Shown piece after piece: positions 1 through 7,896 of a DNA stretch of 64,000 nt. The stretch is taken from NCBI RefSeq assembly GCF_904424705.1, contig NZ_CAJGBF010000011.1, positions 62,001 through 126,000 on the forward strand. The letters run 5' to 3'. The notes under the pieces were generated by a model. The model had not been told where the DNA came from, did not search any database, and worked only from the letters and a program-made list of their open reading frames with translations. Source of the DNA: Rossellomorea arthrocnemi. GTDB lineage: Bacteria > Bacillota > Bacilli > Bacillales > Bacillaceae_B. Position 1 is the stretch's first letter; each line of letters starts with the position of its first letter. A program made the position numbers and the translations under genes.

Positions 1-1
1 T

Positions 2-763
2 GTAAATGAGACAAAACAAGTAATTGAATCAAATTATAACGATAATACAGTTTCTACATCCATCTATGTTAATGAAAAGCCAGAAATTACATTGACATAT
101 AATCCTTCAGATGTTTTCGAGGGTGATAAAGTAGAAGTATGTGCTATTCCTACTGATGCTGATGGGGATCCCTTGGAAGTAACAATAGAAATGAATGAGA
201 AGTCATCTGGATTTGTTGAAGTACTAAATAAAACAAATTTGTCTTCTGGTCAAAAAGTCTGTTATTACCTAAATCAATCTGAAGTTGGAGATTATGAATT
301 TAAAGCGACCGTTGACGATGGTTACGATTCTTCTGATGTAACAATCTCATTTTATTCCAAACCACTTACTATCATAGGTCAAGTTTTACACACTCCCGAC
401 TGGTTAAAACTCCATCAATCAAAAGGCAATCGTATAGATGAGTTTTATAGCGGAGAAAAGTTTGTTCTTGTAGCCAATACAACCAATTATCCAATCTCAA
501 ACTTATCCGTAACCATGAATGCTGTACAGAAAAAAGGTACAATTTACAAGCCTAAGATCCCAATACCATATACGAGTGGGACAAGGCACCAAACAGAATA
601 TGAAGATCCTATGTTGATGGAAACAGGAACAGCTCTTAAAAATGGACCTGCGGAATTTCACTTTGAAGTTGAATATACAAATGGAACTGTCAAGACAGAT
701 GATGTCACCATCCAAATAATAGGAGATGTTTTTGAGTACTTTAAAATGCATAGAATTTATTAG
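2..763 (+). CDS. C-terminal part of a secreted/surface protein with an Ig/cadherin-like repeat (5' partial)
   Basis: The frame is open from base 2 to TAG at 761-763, so about 253 C-terminal residues are visible and the start lies upstream of the window; the TTG at 92 is only an internal codon. The segment around residues 30-115 has the pattern of a PKD/cadherin-like beta domain: an acidic DADGDPLEV loop, a VGDYEF strand and a closing VDDGYDSSD motif. The last 140 residues are not recognised. No LPXTG anchor or C-terminal membrane helix is present. A terminator follows directly. The domain call is inference from the motif pattern only. Confidence 0.6.
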   Translation, partial: VNETKQVIESNYNDNTVSTSIYVNEKPEITLTYNPSDVFEGDKVEVCAIPTDADGDPLEVTIEMNEKSSGFVEVLNKTNLSSGQKVCYYLNQSEVGDYEFKATVDDGYDSSDVTISFYSKPLTIIGQVLHTPDWLKLHQSKGNRIDEFYSGEKFVLVANTTNYPISNLSVTMNAVQKKGTIYKPKIPIPYTSGTRHQTEYEDPMLMETGTALKNGPAEFHFEVEYTNGTVKTDDVTIQIIGDVFEYFKMHRIY

Positions 764-766
764 TAA

Positions 767-798
767 AGAGGAGCTGGTTAGACCAGCTCTTCTTTTTT
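767..798 (+). terminator. Rho-independent terminator after the surface-protein gene
   Basis: GAGCTGGT and ACCAGCTC form a stem with a three-base loop, followed by a T-rich tail. Confidence 0.85.
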
Positions 799-838
799 AA
801 TTAGTAACCCGCTTGTAAATTGGTTCTCTCCTATTTGC

Positions 839-1033
839 TTAATTAATGTAGGGAAGGGAACGATATGTTTTTGAAGGGAATTCACCTTCAAATGTATGAA
901 TAACCATAATATTGTTTCCAAATAGTAACTCAAACGTCTCTTTAGCTAACTCCTCGCTAACACTTAAAATAGTAGCGTTCTTGAAATCCCCAGTTTCTTT
1001 TACGAATACAACCATACTATAAGTTTTAATCAT
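839..1033 (-). CDS. Small hypothetical protein (64 aa)
   Basis: Minus-strand ORF with ATG at 1033 and a well-placed AAGGAG about 7 bases upstream, which is the main reason to call it real. The product is a compact mixed alpha/beta polypeptide beginning MIKTYSMVVFVKE, with no membrane segment and no cysteines. I do not recognise a family. It is convergent with the surface-protein gene and isolated from other minus-strand genes, so it is probably monocistronic. Confidence 0.6.
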   Translation of the reverse strand: MIKTYSMVVFVKETGDFKNATILSVSEELAKETFELLFGNNIMVIHTFEGEFPSKTYRSLPYIN

Positions 1034-1463
1034 AAAAATTCTCCTTTTTACTCGAATTTGTGAACTTAAATAGCTCTACATACTAAATAATAAATGCTGC
1101 AGATCACGTTGGCACTTCCAAGCGAAACTAGTATTTTAAAAAAACTTAGAAAAATATATTCAAACTAAATAATTTTTGGTATAAAATGTATAAAATTACA
1201 TAAAGTTCTACTTATAACACTTTAATTTATCATGTCTTTAGGATATAATTCCTATATATACATATCACCTAGTACTAATATTTCTCCTATAAAATACGAT
1301 ACTAATAAAGATAGCTATCTTTGTTTTAGGGATATTTGTTGATTTTTTGAATAATAACCTCAATTATTTTATAACTTTGATAATTATTGTTGAATACCAC
1401 AATTAATGTATATGAATTTGGGTATAGTTATAGTAAATAACAGTTCAAGGCGAGGGAAATGAT
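1034..1463. other. AT-rich intergenic region, no gene seen
   Basis: About 430 bases, very AT-rich, with no supported ORF. It holds a perfect 16-bp palindrome (AAAGATAGCTATCTTT, about 1314-1329) and probably the divergent promoters of the flanking small genes. Nothing else is identifiable. Confidence 0.5.
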
Positions 1464-1838
1464 ATGTATTTATTAAACGAAAAGCGAAATATAAAGGGCG
1501 ATAAATTTATGGCATTAGCTGAAAGAAGCTACTTTTTTAAGAGAACATATCATTATTTGGATGAAAGTAAAGCTATGGAGTTAGTTTATATTTTACGTAG
1601 CAATTGCATTGAAACCGATAGAGATATCTCAGAAAGAGCAGAACCAATTGAATACGATTCACGACATATTGATTTAAGTTCTCTTCCTAAAGATATTGCT
1701 ACAGTAATCCATGAAAAAAAGAAATTTAGAGAACAATTTCTTTTAAAAAAGTCTGAAGTTGATTACCTTCAAGATAATTATAGTAATAATCTATTTGCTG
1801 TTAATAAGGAATTATTGGAACTTCTTAAAAATAATTAG
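1464..1838 (+). CDS. Hypothetical protein (124 aa or 109 aa)
   Basis: Cytoplasmic-looking, charged protein of unknown function. Two starts are possible: ATG at 1464 behind GAGGGA, or ATG at 1509 behind AAAGGG. The second half (KKKFREQFLLKKSEVDYLQ and on) looks helical and may form a coiled coil. There is no signal peptide or metal motif. It stands alone just upstream of the first structured leader and is separated from the 2088 operon by that leader's terminator-like hairpin. Confidence 0.55.
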   Translation: MYLLNEKRNIKGDKFMALAERSYFFKRTYHYLDESKAMELVYILRSNCIETDRDISERAEPIEYDSRHIDLSSLPKDIATVIHEKKKFREQFLLKKSEVDYLQDNYSNNLFAVNKELLELLKNN

Positions 1839-1924
1839 AACGGTATTTATTTGAACATATTATTGAAACACCTGGTCCCCAATAGTATACTTAATTCATA
1901 AGTATTTTTTCTTTATTTTCTATT

Positions 1925-2087
1925 GGCGACCATTAAGATAAGGTCAGCGGTTTTTTTATTAAATTTGAACGTGTAGCCTCTGGGCTAAGGTTAATTACTC
2001 TCATGAGTATTTATTAAACCTTTGTCCAGGGGCTTTTTTGCGTTCATTGGAAAGATACTTAATAAACTGTAGGAAGGGTGTTTTGAC
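1925..2087 (+). promoter_or_regulatory. Structured 5' leader, copy A (putative conditional terminator)
   Basis: Order of elements: small hairpin GACC/GGTC (1928-1945); conserved AGCGGTT (1946-1952); TTATTAAA (1956-1963); long hairpin closed by AGCCTCTGG (1975-1983) and CCAGGGGCT (2026-2034); T-run (2034-2039); GCGTT; then AGGAAGGGTGTTTTGACATG into the gene at 2088. The same order recurs at 6660 and 17000 in front of unrelated genes. A hairpin plus U-run directly upstream of an ORF is the layout of an attenuator. The function is inferred. Confidence 0.7.
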
Positions 2088-2279
2088 ATGTCAATATTGA
2101 CGAAGTGTATGAGTCTTCTTTTAAAGAAGGAAGGTAACGTAAAGAGTGTAGAAAGGATAGGGTGTAATTGTTGTAAAAATGATTGTAAGGACATTTACTT
2201 TAAAGTTAAAGGACACAATTATTGTTGTGATGATTGTCTTTTGACTGGGGAAGGAGTGGACCTAACATGTTTAAGTTAA
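2088..2279 (+). CDS. Small cysteine-rich zinc-ribbon-like protein (63 aa)
   Basis: First gene downstream of leader A, with GGAAGGGTG as ribosome binding site. Eight of the C-terminal 40 residues are cysteines, in CNCCKNDC and YCCDDC clusters, so a small zinc- or other metal-binding knuckle is likely. No family was recognised. The 3' end overlaps the ATG of the next gene (2267), which suggests translational coupling in one operon that continues to about 3683. Confidence 0.65.
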   Translation: MSILTKCMSLLLKKEGNVKSVERIGCNCCKNDCKDIYFKVKGHNYCCDDCLLTGEGVDLTCLS

Positions 2280-2797
2280 CAACTTTTGCATCTGTTCATC
2301 CTGATAAACTTGGTGAAGCCTTAAAAGGTTTACACTTTGAACAAACAACTAAAGGCTTTGAGTGGAGACTCGACGGACATTCATTCTTAATTTCACCTTT
2401 TGGACCAAAAGGTGAATTTCAAGAATCATATGGCTATCGAGTCTTTTTTGATGGATTGATCGATGGAGGATTGTATCTATTCGAAATGAGTATGAGCTGT
2501 TTCAAACCCAATATTCAAGCAGTTGAATTTGATCTCGTACATCCGAATAAATACCAACAAGATTGGATCCACGAATTTAATAAGAGACCATCATTTGAGC
2601 CAGGTAGCTTAAATGGAATATTTACCAAAGGAAGTATAGGCATTTGCTGTTTACCGGTCCATACCGTAAACATCCAATTGAGAAAAAAGAGCAAGTACAC
2701 AAAGCTTGCAGAGTTCTTAAGAGAGGTTGATTTGATAAGAGAAGAAATTACTCCTATTGAATATGACCTTTTCAATGATGGAGGTGTCGCGGTATGA
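2267..2797 (+). CDS. Hypothetical protein (176 aa)
   Basis: Start chosen at ATG 2267 because GGGGAAGGAG sits 7 bases upstream; a frame-compatible start at 2234 has no ribosome binding site. The product is a soluble mixed alpha/beta protein, with no signal peptide and no recognised motif. It overlaps the previous gene by 13 bases and the next by an ATGA, so the three are almost certainly one transcript under leader A. Function unknown. Confidence 0.6.
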   Translation: MFKLTTFASVHPDKLGEALKGLHFEQTTKGFEWRLDGHSFLISPFGPKGEFQESYGYRVFFDGLIDGGLYLFEMSMSCFKPNIQAVEFDLVHPNKYQQDWIHEFNKRPSFEPGSLNGIFTKGSIGICCLPVHTVNIQLRKKSKYTKLAEFLREVDLIREEITPIEYDLFNDGGVAV

Positions 2798-3234
2798 TTT
2801 TTGATTTCTATACTGATGATAACCAATTTACAGTAACCAAATCCGCTATTTCAAGAAATGGGGAGGTTATTGCTGAAGGAAATGTATTTGTATTTTACCT
2901 TATGCTGGGTTATCCAGCATGGTTTATTGTAAATGGAAATGCTTTCTGTCCTCCACAAACTGTTAGAACAAAACCAGTCACCAGTATTCTTCCACATTTT
3001 GAAGTATACGATGGCGAAATAAACCCGAAAAAACAAGTTTATGAAGTGAATTTTGAAGTTACTCAAGACGGCCGGACAATTTTTAAAAAGTATAGCTGTG
3101 TGACAGTTGATGAACTTCACGCAATTGAATTTATTCAAGCCAGCCATCCGACTGCAGTCATTTTAGATATTCAAATTCATAAATCTGTTGAACAGCAAGA
3201 AGGGTCTGGAGAGGGGATAAGACTATGTTTATAA
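2794..3234 (+). CDS. Hypothetical protein (146 aa)
   Basis: Starts inside the stop of the preceding gene (ATGA overlap), a standard sign of translational coupling. The N-terminal half looks beta-rich (for example FTVTKSAISRNGEVIAEGN), the C-terminal half mixed. No signal peptide or known family. The C-terminal tail (EQQEGSGEG) is glutamate-rich and probably disordered. It is the third member of the leader A operon. Confidence 0.6.
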   Translation: MIFDFYTDDNQFTVTKSAISRNGEVIAEGNVFVFYLMLGYPAWFIVNGNAFCPPQTVRTKPVTSILPHFEVYDGEINPKKQVYEVNFEVTQDGRTIFKKYSCVTVDELHAIEFIQASHPTAVILDIQIHKSVEQQEGSGEGIRLCL

Positions 3235-3305
3235 AGAATTTGCCGTGCCTATATGATTGTAGCGGTCAAGATTATCAGTTGAGGAGGATCTGTTATGTCG
3301 GATAA
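3225..3305 (+). CDS. Possible 26-aa leader-type peptide overlapping the next small gene
   Basis: ATG at 3225 behind GAGAGGGG, stop at 3303-3305. It overlaps the end of the 2794 gene and the start of the 3295 gene. The peptide (MFIKNLPCLYDCSGQDYQLR and on) has two cysteines and no known relative. It could be real or could simply reflect the purine-rich ribosome binding region. Confidence 0.2.
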   Translation: MFIKNLPCLYDCSGQDYQLRRICYVG

Positions 3306-3459
3306 AAAGATATCAAAAATTTATCGAAAATTAATGACAACGGATTCTGAATATAAGGCTTTTAACCTCGTTGATAATCTTGATCCCAAAGAGGCGAAAG
3401 CAGTTTTAATGAAAATAGTCATGAACTTAACAAAAGAGCAAAGTGGAGTGAAAATATGA
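3295..3459 (+). CDS. Small hypothetical protein (54 aa)
   Basis: ATG at 3295 has GAGGAGG about 7 bases upstream, and the stop overlaps the next ATG as ATGA. The protein (MSDKKISKIYRKL...) is lysine-rich and predicted helical throughout, with the EAKAVLMKIV segment amphipathic. It might be a small DNA- or protein-binding accessory factor, but no family is recognised. Coding status rests on the ribosome binding site and the tight coupling. Confidence 0.6.
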   Translation: MSDKKISKIYRKLMTTDSEYKAFNLVDNLDPKEAKAVLMKIVMNLTKEQSGVKI

Positions 3460-3683
3460 CATACATGGGGTTTACAGTTAATGATGATTGCTTAGTATCA
3501 GAGAAGGCTTCAATCACAAGAGAAGCACTTCCTCAATATATCCTAGAACACAAGGGCATGCCCGTGGTGTACTTATTAAATGAACATGGAGATTTGGAAA
3601 TTACTCTAATGGGCGGGAAACTGAAACAAATTCGGAATCCTTTGCTATACAAAGAAATCAAGCAAGCGTTAAAGGCTAATTAA
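3456..3683 (+). CDS. Hypothetical protein (75 aa)
   Basis: Translationally coupled to the 54-aa gene (ATGA). The product is small and soluble, with a beta-like segment (MPVVYLLNEHGDLEITLMGG) and a basic helical C terminus. Last gene of the compact cluster that starts at 2088. The region after it (3697-3738) forms a CTAGC/GCTAG hairpin without a T-run just ahead of the next gene's ribosome binding site. Confidence 0.55.
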   Translation: MTYMGFTVNDDCLVSEKASITREALPQYILEHKGMPVVYLLNEHGDLEITLMGGKLKQIRNPLLYKEIKQALKAN

Positions 3684-3764
3684 ATACTTCCGACCCTTTC
3701 TAGCGGGGAGAATTATCAATCTTTACTCTCCTTGCTAGGTGGGGGAGTAATCGGGAGGAACATT

Positions 3765-4691
3765 ATGAAGAAGAGACTAAATTTTAGGGAGTTATCAGAA
3801 ACTCAGTTAGATTTTTTTAATCCGGCACCTGGTTATGCGGCTATTATCATGGAAGAATTCCTTCATCAAGGGTTATATTCTGAAATGAAAGAAGTTGCAT
3901 CCAGGATGAAAGGAATTAAAAATGAATTTCATCGCCAATTAAAAGGATCAGATAACCGTAGACATGAAATGGAAGAGCATAATTTGGTCTGTAAATTTGT
4001 CCCTAAAAGCACCTATAAGGTTGATTATGAGGGATTAAATGAATATTTACATGACCATTATGGACTGCTATTACATGTTGCAAAGGTTGATCATACTGTT
4101 ATTAAGGAAGATGAAGAGCTTTGTAATCAATTGGCAAATTATCAATTGCCACTATCCTTTTATATACAGCCTTCCTTTAATAAAAGTGGGAAGGAGCTCA
4201 TAAGGCCTTCTGAAGAGACATTCGAAGGTGTTGAGACAGATATGTTGGCTAAAGGTTTAAATCGCCTTATACCGGTATCTGAATACTACGAGAATGCTTA
4301 TGAGGAATTGAAAAGGGAAATGATGAAATGTTCGATTGTCAAAGATATTATTCATCAATATAAAGATCAATCCGAGGTTAAGCAGCTGAAAAAGTTACTG
4401 AAGCACAAGTATGGATCAGTAACTGTAATATCTAATAAACCACAATACGATATACAGAAAATTACTGAAGATTTCGGGCATGAGTTTCTTATTAAGCATA
4501 GTAAACCGGATTCTCAATTATTAGAAAGTATTATTTTAAATGGGTGGATCTCTGAAAAAGAGGTCAAACAATTTAAAACGATAATTGATATGCCGCTTGA
4601 CTTTATTGTTATGAAACTTGATGTAGATAGAAGAGTCACTGCTATGTACCATGACCAGCGAATTCGTGCTTCTTTGAGGAAATCCAGTTAG
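3765..4691 (+). CDS. Hypothetical protein (308 aa), directly upstream of a DndC-like gene
   Basis: ATG at 3765 with GGGAGG 7 bases upstream is preferred to an upstream TTG at 3732 that lies in a hairpin. The protein is soluble and mostly helical, with a charged middle (about 195-240, EELKREMMKC...KQLKKLLKHK). No catalytic motif or cysteine cluster is evident. It is separated from the next gene by a hairpin with a T-run at 4717-4749, so the pair may be only partly co-transcribed. Whether it works with the DndC-like protein is unknown. Confidence 0.6.
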   Translation: MKKRLNFRELSETQLDFFNPAPGYAAIIMEEFLHQGLYSEMKEVASRMKGIKNEFHRQLKGSDNRRHEMEEHNLVCKFVPKSTYKVDYEGLNEYLHDHYGLLLHVAKVDHTVIKEDEELCNQLANYQLPLSFYIQPSFNKSGKELIRPSEETFEGVETDMLAKGLNRLIPVSEYYENAYEELKREMMKCSIVKDIIHQYKDQSEVKQLKKLLKHKYGSVTVISNKPQYDIQKITEDFGHEFLIKHSKPDSQLLESIILNGWISEKEVKQFKTIIDMPLDFIVMKLDVDRRVTAMYHDQRIRASLRKSS

Positions 4692-4716
4692 AGAAAAATC
4701 AAATAATTATTAGACA

Positions 4717-4749
4717 AGGATATAGCTAGTCTAGCTGTATCCTTTTTTA
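4717..4749 (+). terminator. Terminator between the 308-aa gene and the DndC-like gene
   Basis: AAGGATATAGCTA and TAGCTGTATCCTT pair around a short loop and are followed by a T-run. Confidence 0.8.
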
Positions 4750-4769
4750 TTATTAAGGGAGGAATATAA

Positions 4770-6527
4770 ATGTCATTTTATGATGTATTTAACAAAATCA
4801 AAAGAGAGTTAAAAGAATTATATCTTAGAGATGCCCGAGAGTGGGTAGTTGGTGTTTCATTCGGTAAAGACAGCACAATGATGCTTTTATTAATATGGGA
4901 AATGTTAGAAGGTTTATCGGAGTCTCAGCGTACCAAAAAGGTTCATGTTATTACTTCAAATACCGAGGTTGAAGAACCATACTTAGAACGTTACATCAAA
5001 AACTCTGTAAAAAGACTTACAGAGTCAGCTGAAAACAAAAAACTTCCAATTATTCCTCACTTGGTTACCCCATCAATGAAGAATAATTATTATTGGAATG
5101 TATTAGGAAAAGGAAATCCCCCGGTTAGCTATAAATCTAGATTTCGTTGGTGTTCATCAAAGCTAAAAATAAATCCCATTAATGATATTTTAGATTACAT
5201 TATTAAAGACAGTGCGTTTAGATTAGGTGATCAATATGATATTTTATTACATTTAGGTGTAAGAGATTCTGAGAGTGCCTCTAGAACTGCTAGTATTAAT
5301 AAATTTCAATTAGAAGATAAGTTTGCCAGGCACCAGTCTCGCTCGAATGTGCTGGTTTACCATACTATAAAGGAACTAAGTGGAAGTGAAATATGGGGTT
5401 ATTTTTATGATTTTGAGGTATTCCCTTGGGGGACCCTTGTTTCAGAGTTACAAGAATTTTATCCTGAGAATATCTTTGAATGTTCCATTAAGACAGATGG
5501 AGAGCAAGGTAATTCATGCGGAAATGGGAGAAATGGGTGCTACGTATGCACCGCTGTAAAGGAAGATAAGATGATGAAAGATTTGGTAATAAAGGATCCT
5601 TCATTGCAGCCTTTATATGATTATAAACTCCTGTTAGCGGAAATACGCAATGATGCTCGTTACCGTATGCCACTTAAGCGGAAGGTCTTAAAAAAAGCCC
5701 ATAAACGGTTAATTGAGGAAGACTTGAAGAAGAATCAATTAGACCTCTTGGATGATGGCTTACTCGATTACCATGGTAATCAGTTAACTCAGCAAAAGCA
5801 AGCAGAGTATGAGCACTTCGATCGTGCGGACGATGTGGAATATAGTCCAGGATCCTTTACAATTGAAGCGCGAATTTTACTGACTCGTAAGTTATTAGCA
5901 ATTCAAGAACAAACAGGTTTCGAACTAATTGGAGCAAATGTTGTTGAGGCAATAATTAAAGTATGGCAGGAAGAAGGGTATAAAGTTACTCAAGAGCAGG
6001 TTACACCGCTGGATTGGCAATACGATGGTGCAATTGTGTTTGACGGTGAAGGTTCTTTAAATAAACAGGAAACAACCAACGAGAACCCTCAATATTGGGT
6101 CCATAGAGACTTCTCATTGGGAAGAGACGAACTTGTTGAGTACCTAGAACGAAAAGAACAAGAGACATGTCAATCGTTTTTTTACTATATTAATCATTGT
6201 GATATGGGAGAAGATGAAGCATTCGCATGGAATATTGCTTACTTCTTAGTTGCTGCTGATGATGTGGATAGTGAGAAAAAAGCTTTTAAAAAGATAGAAG
6301 AATGGCTTTATGAACCCCAGCCAACTGAAGAGATGGATTGGGATCGTTTTGCTACACGATACTATCAAAAGGCTGAAATATTAATGGAAGACCCCTATTA
6401 TGATTTGCAAAAGCTTATTGAAATAAATAAGGTGTTAGTCACACTAGGCAAAGAGCCTGTTAAACCCTCACGAAGTTTAATAAAGATAGAGGAGAATTGT
6501 GAAGGGCAATTTACACTTGCAATATAG
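4770..6527 (+). CDS. DndC-like PAPS-reductase-family protein (orphan)
   Basis: 585 aa, ATG behind AAGGGAGGA. Residues 1-300 follow DndC of the DNA phosphorothioation system: an ATP-pyrophosphatase PP-loop (SFGKDS, 30-35, where the usual motif is SGGKDS), TEVEEPYLE, PHLVTP, FRWCSSKLK with Cys128, and a cysteine set Cys250, Cys257 and Cys260 in SCGNGRNGCYVC that fits a four-Cys Fe-S site. About 280 more C-terminal residues form an acidic, helical extension I do not recognise. DndC activates sulfur for backbone sulfur transfer. No dndA, B, D or E is near, so the acceptor is unknown. The G-to-F change in the PP-loop is notable. Confidence 0.8.
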   Translation: MSFYDVFNKIKRELKELYLRDAREWVVGVSFGKDSTMMLLLIWEMLEGLSESQRTKKVHVITSNTEVEEPYLERYIKNSVKRLTESAENKKLPIIPHLVTPSMKNNYYWNVLGKGNPPVSYKSRFRWCSSKLKINPINDILDYIIKDSAFRLGDQYDILLHLGVRDSESASRTASINKFQLEDKFARHQSRSNVLVYHTIKELSGSEIWGYFYDFEVFPWGTLVSELQEFYPENIFECSIKTDGEQGNSCGNGRNGCYVCTAVKEDKMMKDLVIKDPSLQPLYDYKLLLAEIRNDARYRMPLKRKVLKKAHKRLIEEDLKKNQLDLLDDGLLDYHGNQLTQQKQAEYEHFDRADDVEYSPGSFTIEARILLTRKLLAIQEQTGFELIGANVVEAIIKVWQEEGYKVTQEQVTPLDWQYDGAIVFDGEGSLNKQETTNENPQYWVHRDFSLGRDELVEYLERKEQETCQSFFYYINHCDMGEDEAFAWNIAYFLVAADDVDSEKKAFKKIEEWLYEPQPTEEMDWDRFATRYYQKAEILMEDPYYDLQKLIEINKVLVTLGKEPVKPSRSLIKIEENCEGQFTLAI

Positions 6528-6545
6528 ATCGTTTTTTTCAAAAGG

Positions 6546-6576
6546 GGAACTAAATTTATTTTAGTTCTTCTTTTTT
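6546..6576 (+). terminator. Terminator after the DndC-like gene
   Basis: GAACTAAA and TTTAGTTC pair, followed by a T-rich tail. Confidence 0.75.
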
Positions 6577-6659
6577 CTATAATTAAAGATGGAGTATTGA
6601 GTAATTAAAGGATAAAGAGTATACTAAAAGTATATTACTTTACTCTTTATTCTTTTTTA

Positions 6660-6809
6660 GCAACCTTTATTTAGGTTAGCGGTTATTTATTAAACTATGA
6701 GCTCTTTGGAGCGTCTTATATACCTTTTTGAGGTATATTTACCAGACGTTTCGAAGGGCTCTTTTTGCGTTTATTCGCAAAAAAAACTTTCGAAAGGGTG
6801 TATTTGACA
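6660..6809 (+). promoter_or_regulatory. Structured 5' leader, copy B (putative conditional terminator)
   Basis: Same architecture as the 1925 leader: AACC (6662-6665) pairs with GGTT (6674-6677); AGCGGTT (6678-6684); TTATTAAA (6687-6694); long hairpin from GAGC (6699) to GGGCTC (6756-6761) with an inner ATATACCT/AGGTATAT stem; T-run 6762-6766; GCGTTTATT; then GAAAGGGTGTATTTGACAATG. The inner stem bases differ from copy A while pairing is kept, which is covariation-type support. Upstream at 6615-6650 is another AAAGAGTA/TACTCTTT dyad. Confidence 0.7.
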
Positions 6810-7154
6810 ATGCAATTAGTTGAATTATTAAACAGGGAGAAAGATCTTGTAACAGAACATTTTTCAAAACCTACTGTGGTAACAAAAAGAAGCCGAATTA
6901 AAGCGGAAGTTATGTTTCGTGATGGAACACGCCGGTTTATTCGCTGTAAATCTTTACACAAAGATGAAGCGGTTCATGAGATTCTTCATTTTGTGGATTG
7001 TATGCAGCAAGCGACTGGTGATACTGTCGCTTGGAGATTCTTTAATGAAAAAAATTTCCATTTAGGAAGTAACTTAACAAAATCCTATTCAAAAAAATCT
7101 TTGAAGACGAAGATTAAGGCAGTAATGAATTATTTCTTTGAGCTAGAAGACTAA
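6810..7154 (+). CDS. Hypothetical protein (114 aa) upstream of ssb
   Basis: ATG 6810 is the start that fits the conserved leader-to-start sequence (AAAGGGTG, then 9 bases). The protein is basic, with a central beta-type stretch (IKAEVMFRDGTRRFIRCKS) and a helical C terminus. No recognised family. It lies 63 bases upstream of ssb with no terminator between, so it is likely co-transcribed, and a role in plasmid or phage DNA metabolism is possible but unproven. Confidence 0.6.
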   Translation: MQLVELLNREKDLVTEHFSKPTVVTKRSRIKAEVMFRDGTRRFIRCKSLHKDEAVHEILHFVDCMQQATGDTVAWRFFNEKNFHLGSNLTKSYSKKSLKTKIKAVMNYFFELED

Positions 7155-7217
7155 TCGAAATTAGGTTGTATAAAAAGAGAGAGTAGTAATGTAAATAAAA
7201 CAAATGGAGTGTTGAAC

Positions 7218-7718
7218 ATGAGTGGCATAAATTCTGTTGTATTAGTAGGGCGTTTAACAAAAGACCCAGAATTAAAATATACCCCAAGTGGAGTGGCAGT
7301 TGCTAGTTTTACTTTAGCGGTAAATCGCAATTTTACAAATCAAGCTGACGAAAAGGAAGCAGATTTTATTAATTGTGTAGTATGGCGTCGACCTGCTGAG
7401 AACGTTGCTAATTTCCTTAAGAAAGGAAGTATGGCTGGAGTGACAGGTCGAATTCAAACTCGTAATTTTGAAGGTCAGGATGGCCGCAGGGTTTTTATGA
7501 CAGAAGTTGTTTGTGAATCTGTTCAATTCCTTGATCAAAAAACTTCAAATGATGGAGAAAGTGATCAAGGTAATCAGAGGAGAAACCAACGTACTAATAA
7601 TAATCAAGGCGATCAAAATGGCCCGGGAAGAAATCAGAGTACTAATAACAATTGGTACCAGCAAGATTCTCACGGTGGTCAGCCGATTGATATATCGGAC
7701 GATGACTTACCATTTTAA
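7218..7718 (+). CDS. ssb: Single-stranded DNA-binding protein
   Basis: 166 aa. ATG 7218 chosen, with GGAG 8 bases upstream. The OB-fold N-terminal domain (residues 1-105) has the family signatures [27 protein letters not shown] and [20 protein letters not shown]. Residues 110-158 are a Gln/Asn/Gly-rich disordered linker. The end is the acidic SDDDLPF tip through which SSB recruits replication and repair proteins. It coats single-stranded DNA in the cytoplasm. A second ssb on an accessory replicon is typical of plasmids and phages. A terminator follows, then the left end of the Tn3 element. Confidence 0.95.
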   Translation: MSGINSVVLVGRLTKDPELKYTPSGVAVASFTLAVNRNFTNQADEKEADFINCVVWRRPAENVANFLKKGSMAGVTGRIQTRNFEGQDGRRVFMTEVVCESVQFLDQKTSNDGESDQGNQRRNQRTNNNQGDQNGPGRNQSTNNNWYQQDSHGGQPIDISDDDLPF

Positions 7719-7756
7719 AAAAACGATGATTATGAATTAATGATATTAGAAAAGAG

Positions 7757-7792
7757 AGCATTTATGGATTTTCATCCGTAAATGCTTTTTTT
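7757..7792 (+). terminator. ssb terminator
   Basis: AGCATTTATGGAT pairs with ATCCGTAAATGCT and a run of seven T residues follows. Confidence 0.9.
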
Positions 7793-7799
7793 ATGTAAA

Positions 7800-7838
7800 G
7801 GAGTACCGCCAACATTTTGACACAAAACCCACTTTAAG
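7800..7838 (+). repeat. Left terminal inverted repeat of the Tn3 element
   Basis: Begins GGAGTACCGCC and ends CCACTTTAAG; reverse complement of the repeat at 15505-15543 with six mismatches. The third base is A where the partner has G. Confidence 0.88.
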
Positions 7839-7896
7839 ACATTTTTTACCATATAAAAACCGATATCCTTTACTCTAAGGGTACCGGCTCTGGAGT

